The notes under the pieces: generated by a model
Told to the model about the DNA's origin: nothing
The model's input: only the letters and a program-made list of their open reading frames with translations
The model's database searches: none
Assembly: GCF_002843385.1 (NCBI RefSeq)
Contig: NZ_MVDE01000015.1
Span: 58,787-122,786, forward strand
Direction: 5' to 3'
DNA length: 64,000 nucleotides
Source of the DNA: Labilibaculum manganireducens
Lineage (GTDB): Bacteria; Bacteroidota; Bacteroidia; Bacteroidales; Marinifilaceae
Program-made: the position numbers and the translations under genes
In this document: positions 56,615 through 64,000 of the stretch, piece by piece
How positions within the stretch are numbered: position 1 is the first letter of the stretch
Layout of the letters: each line of letters opens with the position of its first letter

Positions 56615-59600
56615 TTGAGATTCCAAGTCCTCTTTATATTGCTGATTTTATCTGGTTTTAAAATGCTTGGTCAAACTCAAAGCAATTTAAGAAGCAAGAT
56701 CGTACATCTTACTCAGGATACGATTCAATTGGATTCGATGATGATATTACCGGGAACCGTAAAAGTGTATCAGCAAAATGAACTGGTAAACAAAGATTGG
56801 TATCAGATAATTGTTGGCAAAGGAAGTTTTATTCCTTCGCAGGAACTGAAACAAAAAAGCGAATCGGTTAAAATTGAATACCGCGTATTCGATTACAACA
56901 TAACAAAGCCAAGATACAACCGGGATTTATCGCAATTAAATCTTTCTGGTGATAGGCGACACAATACTTTCGCAATAAATTCTTCCTACAAAAGAAGAGA
57001 ATCTTTCTCGGGCGGACAATTGGAGAAACAGGGCAATTATACCCGCGGTATCTCTTACGGCAACAATCAGGATGTGGTGGTCAACTCGAACCTGAATCTG
57101 CAGCTATCAGGCAAACTAACCAATGATGTAAGCATTTTAGCTGCCATCTCCGACAACAACATCCCCATACAACCCGACGGAAACACGCAAACCATAAATG
57201 ATTTTGATCGGATTTACATTCAATTGTACGATGACACCAAAGAGCTCACTTTGGGCGATTATGAGGTGCAGTCGCCAACTGGGAAATTCATGCGTTTTAA
57301 TAAAAAAGTGCAGGGAGGAAAATTCTCCGGTCTGCTGGCAAAAGGAAAAAAGAGTAAAACCGAATTCCGATCGACCATTAGTGCCTCAATCGCCAAAGGA
57401 AAGTTTAATAGAATGGAAGTGCAGGGCTCGGAAGGAATTCAAGGACCTTACCGGATGATTGGCGCCAACAACGAAAGCTATATTATTGTTTTGGCGGGTA
57501 CCGAAAAAGTTTTTGTGGATGGAAAGCTTCTGAACAGAGGAGAACAAAACGATTACGTGATTAATTACAATACTGCGGAACTTTCATTTACCACAAAACA
57601 ACCGATCACCCGAAACTCCCGAATCATTATTGAATTTGAATATTCGGAAGAAAACTATTCGAGGTATTTGCTTTTTAACAGCAACGAACTGAAAACAGGA
57701 ACAGGAAAATTCTGGTTCAATTTCTATCACGAACAGGACAGCAAAAGTCAGTCTATCGATCAGTCGTTAAGCGATGAAAACAAACTACTGCTTAGTACTA
57801 TTGGAGACAATCTGGAATTAGCGAAGGTTCCCAATGTTGAAGAAGTTGACTATTCGAACGACTTTGTTTTGTACAAAAAAATCAAGCGAAGCATTGAGAA
57901 CATTGAATACGACGTTTATCAATACTCCACCAATGCCGACAGTGCCATTTACCGGGCCAACTTTTCTTTTACAGGAGCAAATAACGGAAACTACCAGCAA
58001 GTAAATGGTGCTGCCAATGGTCGGGTTTACCAATGGATTGATCCGGTAAACGGAGTTCCGCAAGGAGAATTTGAGCCGGTAGTACAATTGGTCGCTCCAC
58101 AAAAACAACAAATGTATTCCTTTGGCGGCGATGTGAACCTGACCGAAAAGCTGAATTCGAAATTTGAATTGGCGCTGAGCAATCGTGATCTGAATACCTT
58201 TTCTTCACTTGACGATGGTAACAATCAAGGCATTGCTGTGGATTTTTCGCTGGAGAAAAATTCCAACTTTACGGATACTCTTACACTTCTGAAAACGAAA
58301 CTGAGTTTTCACCATATCAACCAAAACTTTTCGGAAATAGAGCCATTCCGATCGGCAGAATTTAAACGGGACTGGAATTTACAGGATGACTTTACGGATT
58401 CGAATGAGAATTTTTATTCGCTAAGCAACGTTTTTTCGAATCAAAACTGGGGACAGGCCGGATACGAATTCTCTGTTTTGAAAAAGGACAGCGATTATCA
58501 GGGAAACAAACATTCTTTGGGTTTGCAGTTTTCAAAAAAGAATCTGGCAATAGATTTTACAGGAAATGCTTTGGCTACCGATCAGGAAAGCCTTGAAACA
58601 AAATTTTACCGGCACCAGCTCAACACATCTTACTCACTTGGCTTTGCAAAAATTGGTATGCAAACCGAAAGCGAAAACAATCAGTGGGAAGATAAAACCA
58701 CACATGATCTGTTGGCAAACAGCTCTTCTTTTCATTCCTATAAAGTATATATTACCAACCGTGATTCATCCGAGAATCAATTTCAGACCTACTACCAGAA
58801 AAGAAAAGATTTTCTGCCCAAGGCAAATGACCTGAAGGCACAAAGCGAATCGCAGGATTTTGGGGCACAAGTCTGGCTGAAGAAGAACCGGAAAAATCAG
58901 CTGAAAATAGAAACGATTTACCGAAAACTATCGATTCTGGACAACAGCTACACCGACGAGAAGCCCGAAAACACTTTTTTAGGAAAACTGGAACATCAGG
59001 CACGAATTAAAAAAGGATTGCTGCAAACTTCGACCTACTACGAACTGGGATCGGGTTTGGAAAGCGAAAAAGAATTTTCTTTTGTGGAGGTAAACGAAGG
59101 ACAGGGAATTTACCGCTGGACGGATTACAACGGAAATGATGTGAAAGAGATTAACGAATTTGAGATTGCCAGTTTTAAAGATGAGGCCAATTACATTCGT
59201 GTGAGCACCAATACCAACAATTATCAAAAGGTGTTTACCAGCGAATTCCGGCAGACATTCAATTTGCGATTGAGTCAAATTAAATCGAAACAAAAGTTCG
59301 TCTCTTTTTTGAAACGATTCAACAACCGCTTTGCCTACCGCATTTCGAAAAAGAGTTTGGTAAATGATTTTAATTTGTATGCGAATCCTTTTCTGGCGCA
59401 TGCTTTCAACGAAAACCTCATCACCATCAATTCGAGTTTTCAGAATACCTTATCGTACCGCAAAGCCAAATCGAAAACCAATTGGGACATTATTCATTTA
59501 AGCAGTAACGGAAAACAATTGCTTACCCAGGGTTTTGAGCGCCGAAAATTTATGCAGAACGGATTTCGTTTTCAGTGGAAAATTGGAGATTCGAACCAGT

Positions 59601-60067
59601 TGAGCAACCGAACCGATTTTGGCGAAAAGAACCTTAACAATGAATCGTTCGCCAATAAAAATTACTCTTTGCAGGAAATTAAGAACGAATTAAAGCTTCA
59701 GTTTCAGCCAACACTGGCCTTTCAGTTCGGATTGAACTACACCTACAACAGCAAGGAGAATGATTTAGCCACCGAAAAATCGACCACGCACAACATAGGT
59801 GCCGACTGCCAGTATTCTTTGGCAAAAACAGGTAAATTAATGGCAACTGTTAATTTTTTGATGGTTGATTTTAATGCCGAATCGAACAGCTCGATAGCCT
59901 ACGAAATGCTGGAAGGTTTTTTACCCGGCAACAACACAACCTGGAGTCTGGGATACAACCAACAACTAAGCAAACTATTTCAATTGAGCGTTTCGTACAA
60001 CGGCCGCAACAGCGAGGGTGGCAAAACAATTCATGTGGGCAGTATGGAAGTGAGGGCTTCTTTTTAG
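56615..60067 (+). CDS. Large outer-membrane beta-barrel protein of unknown function
   Basis: 1150 residues. The start is a TTG (at 56615): no in-frame ATG lies before the signal peptide RFQVLFILLILSGFKMLGQ, and an in-frame TAG at 56600 blocks further extension. The sequence is beta-strand rich with 'TRGISYGNNQDVVVNSNLNLQLSGKL', 'DNNIPIQPDGNTQTINDFDRIYIQLYDD' and repeated 'FELALSN' strands, resembling the barrel-like repeats known from SprA/large T9SS-related surface proteins, but it is not SprA. The C-terminal strand ends 'MEVRASF'. The last 110 bases of the gene are duplicated at 61422-61528 on the other side of a Fic gene. Confidence 0.75.
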   Translation: MRFQVLFILLILSGFKMLGQTQSNLRSKIVHLTQDTIQLDSMMILPGTVKVYQQNELVNKDWYQIIVGKGSFIPSQELKQKSESVKIEYRVFDYNITKPRYNRDLSQLNLSGDRRHNTFAINSSYKRRESFSGGQLEKQGNYTRGISYGNNQDVVVNSNLNLQLSGKLTNDVSILAAISDNNIPIQPDGNTQTINDFDRIYIQLYDDTKELTLGDYEVQSPTGKFMRFNKKVQGGKFSGLLAKGKKSKTEFRSTISASIAKGKFNRMEVQGSEGIQGPYRMIGANNESYIIVLAGTEKVFVDGKLLNRGEQNDYVINYNTAELSFTTKQPITRNSRIIIEFEYSEENYSRYLLFNSNELKTGTGKFWFNFYHEQDSKSQSIDQSLSDENKLLLSTIGDNLELAKVPNVEEVDYSNDFVLYKKIKRSIENIEYDVYQYSTNADSAIYRANFSFTGANNGNYQQVNGAANGRVYQWIDPVNGVPQGEFEPVVQLVAPQKQQMYSFGGDVNLTEKLNSKFELALSNRDLNTFSSLDDGNNQGIAVDFSLEKNSNFTDTLTLLKTKLSFHHINQNFSEIEPFRSAEFKRDWNLQDDFTDSNENFYSLSNVFSNQNWGQAGYEFSVLKKDSDYQGNKHSLGLQFSKKNLAIDFTGNALATDQESLETKFYRHQLNTSYSLGFAKIGMQTESENNQWEDKTTHDLLANSSSFHSYKVYITNRDSSENQFQTYYQKRKDFLPKANDLKAQSESQDFGAQVWLKKNRKNQLKIETIYRKLSILDNSYTDEKPENTFLGKLEHQARIKKGLLQTSTYYELGSGLESEKEFSFVEVNEGQGIYRWTDYNGNDVKEINEFEIASFKDEANYIRVSTNTNNYQKVFTSEFRQTFNLRLSQIKSKQKFVSFLKRFNNRFAYRISKKSLVNDFNLYANPFLAHAFNENLITINSSFQNTLSYRKAKSKTNWDIIHLSSNGKQLLTQGFERRKFMQNGFRFQWKIGDSNQLSNRTDFGEKNLNNESFANKNYSLQEIKNELKLQFQPTLAFQFGLNYTYNSKENDLATEKSTTHNIGADCQYSLAKTGKLMATVNFLMVDFNAESNSSIAYEMLEGFLPGNNTTWSLGYNQQLSKLFQLSVSYNGRNSEGGKTIHVGSMEVRASF

Positions 60068-60232
60068 AGGATATTTCTTTACCTATCAATCAGGATTGAA
60101 AGTAGTGGTTAAATTATACTCAAAAGTATAGATTCAGTGTAAAAGTAAAAATACAGAATCCTGCATTTTCATTTACTGCATTTTTTGAAAATATAAAATT
60201 GTATATTTGCATATATACGAAAAAATAAGAAT

Positions 60233-61369
60233 ATGGATTTAAGTAATTTCGTTTCTGGTAAACACATAAAACAAATAGAATACAAATCATTTTCTCCAGA
60301 AAAAATTAACCATGAATGGATAATATCTACTCCTGAAGTAAATAAACTTTTGGCAGAAGCAAATAGGCTAATTGGTGAATTAAACGCCTTTTCCCAAATT
60401 ATTCCTGATGTAGACTTCTTTATTAGTATGCATATACTAAAAGAAGCAACAACCTCAAGTCGGATTGAAGGAACAAAAACGAACATGGAGGAAGCTTTAA
60501 TTAAAGAGGAAGACATTAATCCAGAAAAAAGAGACGATTGGTCTGAAGTTCAGAATTATATAAAAGCAATAAATACATCTATTAAAGAATTAGAAAAACT
60601 TCCTATTTCTAACCGATTAATAAAAAACACCCATAAAATAATATTATCCGGTGTTCGCGGAAAACACAAAATACCCGGTGAGTTCAGAACCAGTCAAAAC
60701 TGGATTGGAGCAACACTTAAAGATGCCATATTCATTCCTCCTCATCATTCTGAGATAATTGAATTAATGAGTGATTTTGAAAAATTTCTGAATGATGAAG
60801 AAAATCATATACCACATTTAATTAAAATCGCGATAGCACATTACCAATTTGAAACAATTCACCCTTTTTTAGATGGAAATGGCAGGTTAGGAAGACTTAT
60901 CATTACTCTTTATTTAGTGAGTAGCAATGTATTAAAGAAACCATCTTTATACTTATCTGACTTTTTTGAAAAGAATAAAGGTTACTATTACGATAATCTA
61001 ATGACGGTTCGAACGAACAGTAACTTAATACAATGGATAAAATTTTTCTTAGTTGGTGTCATCGAAACTTCAAATGGATCAATTCAAGTATTTAAAGATA
61101 TTATTACACTTAAAAATAAAATTGAAACAGAAAAACTCCCAAAGCTTGGAAGTAAAATTGAAAAAGGACAACAACTAATAAAACAACTTTTTCAAATACC
61201 AATAATCGATTCAAAACAAGTTTCTGAACTATTACAGATCTCACCATCGACGGCCAATAGATTAATTAAAGATCTAATCGATTTGGAGATACTCTCAGAA
61301 TTAACTGGATATAAACGAAATCGTAAATTTATATTTGCTGAATATTTTAATATATTTCAAAATAAATAA
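60233..61369 (+). CDS. Fic-family protein, active motif intact (inserted gene)
   Basis: 378 residues with SSRIEGT inhibitory motif near residue 84, HPFLDGNGRLGR at residues 210-221 (catalytic His210 present) and a C-terminal winged helix ('LLQISPSTANRLIKDLIDLEIL'). Predicted protein AMPylator under autoinhibition. It shares the layout of the Fic at 3088 ('FSQIIPDVDFF' against 'YSKFFPGIDNH'; 'EFRTSQNWIG' region). It sits between the end of the barrel gene and a copy of that end, 165 bp behind the true end, and was therefore inserted there. Confidence 0.92.
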   Translation: MDLSNFVSGKHIKQIEYKSFSPEKINHEWIISTPEVNKLLAEANRLIGELNAFSQIIPDVDFFISMHILKEATTSSRIEGTKTNMEEALIKEEDINPEKRDDWSEVQNYIKAINTSIKELEKLPISNRLIKNTHKIILSGVRGKHKIPGEFRTSQNWIGATLKDAIFIPPHHSEIIELMSDFEKFLNDEENHIPHLIKIAIAHYQFETIHPFLDGNGRLGRLIITLYLVSSNVLKKPSLYLSDFFEKNKGYYYDNLMTVRTNSNLIQWIKFFLVGVIETSNGSIQVFKDIITLKNKIETEKLPKLGSKIEKGQQLIKQLFQIPIIDSKQVSELLQISPSTANRLIKDLIDLEILSELTGYKRNRKFIFAEYFNIFQNK

Positions 61370-61386
61370 GGATAACATACAATCCC

Positions 61387-61531
<145 letters not shown>

Positions 61532-61753
61532 TTGTGCCAAAATACCGAATTTATGTCTTGCTAATTGCCACAAGTTGCAGATTTTCAGAAGATAGAGCCT
61601 TGCTTGTAAGTACTCCTTTTATCCTTGTTCCTTGCTGCTTTGTACCTGATACTTGTTTCTTTATCCTTGTTCCTTCCCACTTTCTCCCTTGTTATGCCCG
61701 GTTTATCCGCTTTCAACATCAGTTTTGGGATTACCGGTGGCGCACAATTGCAA

Positions 61754-61921
61754 ACTTGCGCCGGAAAGCCTTAGACTTGTGGCGGAACACTTCAGACTTA
61801 TGCCGGAAAGCCTTAGACTTACGCCGGAACACTTCAAACTTACGGCGGAACGCTTCAAACTTAGGGCGGAATACTTCAGACTTACGGCGGAACACTTCAA
61901 ACTTGTGGCGGAATGTCTTCT
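61754..61921. repeat. 21-bp minisatellite, eight units
   Basis: Eight units of the form ACTTryGsCGGAAnrCTTyAr with no gaps (for example ACTTGTGGCGGAACACTTCAG, ACTTACGCCGGAACACTTCAA). All frames stay open across it because the unit is a multiple of three, so the apparent ORFs (e.g. heptad L-R-R-N-T-S-N on the plus strand) are not evidence of coding. Confidence 0.88.
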
Positions 61922-62252
61922 CCTGAAATAGCTTGACAGATTATTACTTAATTTATGATAGTAGTATTGTTCTTTAATCTATCTACGGTTGAACAAATTT
62001 ATAAAAATCTTTTTACTGCTATCTTAACGGCAAAAGATTCTTATTTCTGATCCGGCATTACAGTTTCAGAGATAAGCCTAAAATTGTAATCCAAGAGTCT
62101 CTTAATTTCTGAAAATTCATACTTTCTTCAATTTTATTCCTGATTTTCCATTACGCCTTTTTCAGGTATTCCTGAATTTTGTTTCTTGGTAAATTGTCTC
62201 TTTTTCCAATGTTTCTTAAGGCTGCCTGTCATTTGATGCGCTTGGCTTGGAA

Positions 62253-62294
62253 CCCCTGCTAGCGCGAGCTTGCAGCTCGTGTTCTACGAAGTAG
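62253..62294. repeat. REP-like hairpin, left flank of RAYT copy 1
   Basis: CCCCTGCTAGCGCGAGCTTG followed by CAGCTCGTGTTCTACGAAG; the core GCGAGCTTGCAGCTCG is a near-perfect palindrome. The same sequence precedes RAYT copy 2 (63609) and an inverted version follows copy 1 (62937). Confidence 0.85.
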
Positions 62295-62302
62295 TTAAAA
62301 CG

Positions 62303-62848
62303 CTACAATATTTCAACTGGAACCTGTCCTACTTCTCCAGCATAATTTATAGCACTACTGTATTTCCAGTGATGTGCCTCTTTTACAAAACCTGCTTCCA
62401 TAGGATTATTGTGAATGTAATCTAATTTTTGAGAGATTACTTTACTACTCCACAATTCGATGGGTTTGTTATTTTGTTGCCAGAATTGGCGGTTTTTTAC
62501 ATTGCTATTCATTTTTCCTGCACGCTCCATCATCCAAAGCATCCATTCTTTTCTACTTTCTTGTGGATTTTCTTCAATTAAGCTTTGAAGGTATTTTGAT
62601 GAATAGGTTTTAAACTCTTTTATAATTTTACCCGGATCAGAATTTTGAGCATTAAATATCAAATGTATATGACTAGGCATAATGCAGTAAGCATAAATAA
62701 CCATTCTTTTATTTTTGCAACAATACTCTAAACTCTTGGCAACAGCAGCAAAATATTGTTCTCGAACAAAAATATCAATCCAATATACTGTTGCAAAGCT
62801 AACAAAGTACAGGCCTTCTTTGTTGTAAAACTTATATTTTCGGCTCAA
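62303..62848 (-). CDS. REP-associated tyrosine transposase (RAYT), copy 1
   Basis: 181 residues of the Y1/IS200-like HUH family. HUH motif MPSHIHLIF with His60 and His62; candidate catalytic tyrosines Tyr82 and Tyr86 in 'FKTYSSKYL'. The gene is bracketed by inverted REP-like hairpins (62253-62294 and 62937-62978), as expected for a RAYT that acts on REP sequences. A second, nearly identical copy begins at 63659. Confidence 0.92.
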   Translation of the reverse strand: MSRKYKFYNKEGLYFVSFATVYWIDIFVREQYFAAVAKSLEYCCKNKRMVIYAYCIMPSHIHLIFNAQNSDPGKIIKEFKTYSSKYLQSLIEENPQESRKEWMLWMMERAGKMNSNVKNRQFWQQNNKPIELWSSKVISQKLDYIHNNPMEAGFVKEAHHWKYSSAINYAGEVGQVPVEIL

Positions 62849-62936
62849 ATCCTATAAAAATTTAATTGTCAGCCTAAGGTAAACAAAATTCAATTAACTT
62901 AATATTATTCCTATTGCTGGAACATTTAAAGTATTA

Positions 62937-62978
62937 CTGCTCCGCAGAATACGAGCTGCAAGCTCGCACTAGCGGGGG
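62937..62978. repeat. REP-like hairpin, right flank (inverted) of RAYT copy 1
   Basis: CTCCGCAGAATACGAGCTGC, then AAGCTCGCACTAGCGGGGG; reverse complement of the left flank with a few changes. A partial further copy (GAGCTCGCACTAGCAGGGA) lies at 63003-63021. Confidence 0.85.
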
Positions 62979-63061
62979 AAAAAGCCTTAACTTAATGACA
63001 TTGAGCTCGCACTAGCAGGGATTCTTGCCACAGCGGGGGAACTATAACCTTACTTCTAAGA

Positions 63062-63538
63062 TTATGCATTTCTCCACATGCGAACTATCTCAGCACCACC
63101 ACCTAATACAACCCATAAAACACAAAACAAGAATAAGGAAAGTAATAATATATTGTCTTTAATTATTAAAGTATTGTCAATAACTAATTTTTGCATATTC
63201 TTAAACTGCTGAACTATAGTGTAAGTAATCTTAACTCTTTTTCCAATAGGTTTCATTTTAATAATCTCTTTTTGATAACTAGGCACATCAGTTCCATATT
63301 CTGTAGAGTCTGATAAAACAATAAATAGGGTCATACTTGATGCACTTCCTTTTCCTGCAACATGAATTGATGTCTCTCTTTTATAAACATCTACTATTGT
63401 ACCTTCTACTCTATTGAAATTGAGAAAATTTGGAGGTAAAACCCACATGCCTAAAAAAAATCCCAACAAAACCCCAAGCCACCAATGATCTTTAATAAAT
63501 TTCATCTGTAGCATTCTAATAAACAATTCCCTCATCAT
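63062..63538 (-). CDS. Unknown small membrane protein between the two RAYT copies
   Basis: 158 residues, not recognised. Two membrane helices (about residues 19-37, WWLGVLLGFFLGMWVLP, and 128-150, ILLLSLFLFCVLWVVLGGG) enclose a beta-rich extracytoplasmic domain of about 85 residues ('VEGTIVDVYKRE', 'FIVLSDSTEYGTDVPSYQKEI', 'IGKRVKITYTIV'). The layout is like membrane proteins of the DUF3592 sort but this is not certain. It appears to be cargo between two mobile copies. Confidence 0.6.
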   Translation of the reverse strand: MMRELFIRMLQMKFIKDHWWLGVLLGFFLGMWVLPPNFLNFNRVEGTIVDVYKRETSIHVAGKGSASSMTLFIVLSDSTEYGTDVPSYQKEIIKMKPIGKRVKITYTIVQQFKNMQKLVIDNTLIIKDNILLLSLFLFCVLWVVLGGGAEIVRMWRNA

Positions 63539-63608
63539 TGAAAATAGTTCTTAATTTATTAATTTCTGTAGTACTTTTATCTCTATTCAAATACTTATCA
63601 ATATAAGG

Positions 63609-63651
63609 ACCCTGCTAGCGCGAGCTTGCAGCTCGTGTTCTACGAAGTAGT
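63609..63651. repeat. REP-like hairpin, left flank of RAYT copy 2
   Basis: Same sequence as 62254-62295. Confidence 0.85.
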
Positions 63652-63658
63652 TAAAACG

Positions 63659-64000
63659 CTACAATATTTCAACTGGAACCTGTCCTACTTCTCCAGCATA
63701 ATTTATAGCACTACTGTATTTCCAGTGATGTGCCTCTTTTACAAAACCTGCTTCCATAGGATTATTGTGAATGTAATCTAATTTTTGAGAGATTACTTTA
63801 CTACTCCACAATTCGATGGGTTTGTTATTTTGTTGCCAGAATTGGCGGTTTTTTACATTGCTATTCATTTTTCCTGCACGCTCCATCATCCAAAGCATCC
63901 ATTCTTTTCTGCTTTCTTGTGGATTTTCTTCAATTAAGCTTTGAAGGTATTTTGATGAATAGGTTTTAAACTCTTTAAGAATTTTACCCGGATCAGAATT
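63659..64000 (-). CDS. REP-associated tyrosine transposase (RAYT), copy 2, cut by the window edge
   Basis: C-terminal 113 or so codons, almost identical in DNA to copy 1 (offset 1356 bases; one change at 63911 and a few near 63976). The frame is open to the right edge. An internal Met at 63898 is not the start. Confidence 0.88.
   Translation of the reverse strand, partial: NSDPGKILKEFKTYSSKYLQSLIEENPQESRKEWMLWMMERAGKMNSNVKNRQFWQQNNKPIELWSSKVISQKLDYIHNNPMEAGFVKEAHHWKYSSAINYAGEVGQVPVEIL

Noticed and set aside
61754..61921. Minisatellite as CRISPR or as a true heptad-repeat gene
   Set aside because: Units are directly adjacent without spacers; open frames on both strands follow from the 21-bp period.
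61534..61926. ORF of 130 codons over the minisatellite
   Set aside because: Cys/aromatic-rich unnatural sequence before the repeat, no family features, overlaps other open frames.

Overview
The window is AT-rich and comes from a member of the Bacteroidota. The evidence is a protein with a type IX secretion C-terminal sorting domain, a class II HMG-CoA reductase mevalonate cluster with a GYDIA-type GHMP kinase, FadL-type and other large outer-membrane barrels, a LytS-type TPR sensor kinase, lipid A/Kdo chemistry (waaA), and the near absence of strong Shine-Dalgarno sites. The exact genus cannot be fixed from the sequence alone.

Region by region. 1-3,071 is housekeeping: the start of a PspA-like gene, a YbjN-like gene and the sucCD pair. 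3,088-8,382 holds a Fic protein whose catalytic His is Leu, a FadL-type porin and a TPR-LytS histidine kinase. Behind the kinase lie a tiny opposite-strand gene, in which a double-glycine leader is joined to what looks like the C-terminal tail of EF-Tu, and a displaced second copy of the kinase 3' end. 8,432-15,005 (minus strand) is an isoprenoid operon: acyl-CoA dehydrogenase, type 2 IPP isomerase, HMG-CoA reductase, GYDIA kinase, diphosphomevalonate decarboxylase and mevalonate kinase. 15,289-17,865 has NfeD-like, AlkC-like, rhodanese and AhpD-like genes.

18,387-34,375 is one long seven-gene export operon. It combines an ABC ATPase, a giant ABC-2 permease with a golvesin-like C-terminus, a TolC, a lipoprotein adaptor, an RND pump, a second RND pump fused to an ABC ATPase, and a small ABC-2 permease. 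This mixture of ABC and RND parts is the most unusual large system here. Rhodanese paralogues lie on either side.

34,943-47,293 is an accessory region. It opens with the decayed tail of a tyrosine recombinase. It then carries an ImmA-like/PIN module, a lone HigA flanked by 30-bp repeats, a Fic gene among repeated hairpins, a four-unit tandem array of about 128 bp, RES-like and DUF2971-like genes, and a T9SS-exported protein. It ends in a 2.7-kb remnant island bounded by a 34-bp direct repeat at tRNA-Cys; that island contains a probable toxin-antitoxin-SecB-chaperone (TAC) operon and gene debris.

47,474-60,067 is again core genome: folB, glnS, gltX, a receiver protein, class II ribonucleotide reductase, waaA and a large barrel protein with a TTG start. 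60,068-64,000 is accessory: a Fic gene inserted behind the barrel gene with duplication of that gene's 3' end, a 21-bp minisatellite, and two near-identical REP-associated transposase (RAYT) copies with their hairpins.

A recurring theme is cargo placed just behind the 3' end of a gene with a second copy of that 3' end on the far side (kinase, barrel protein, tRNA-Cys).
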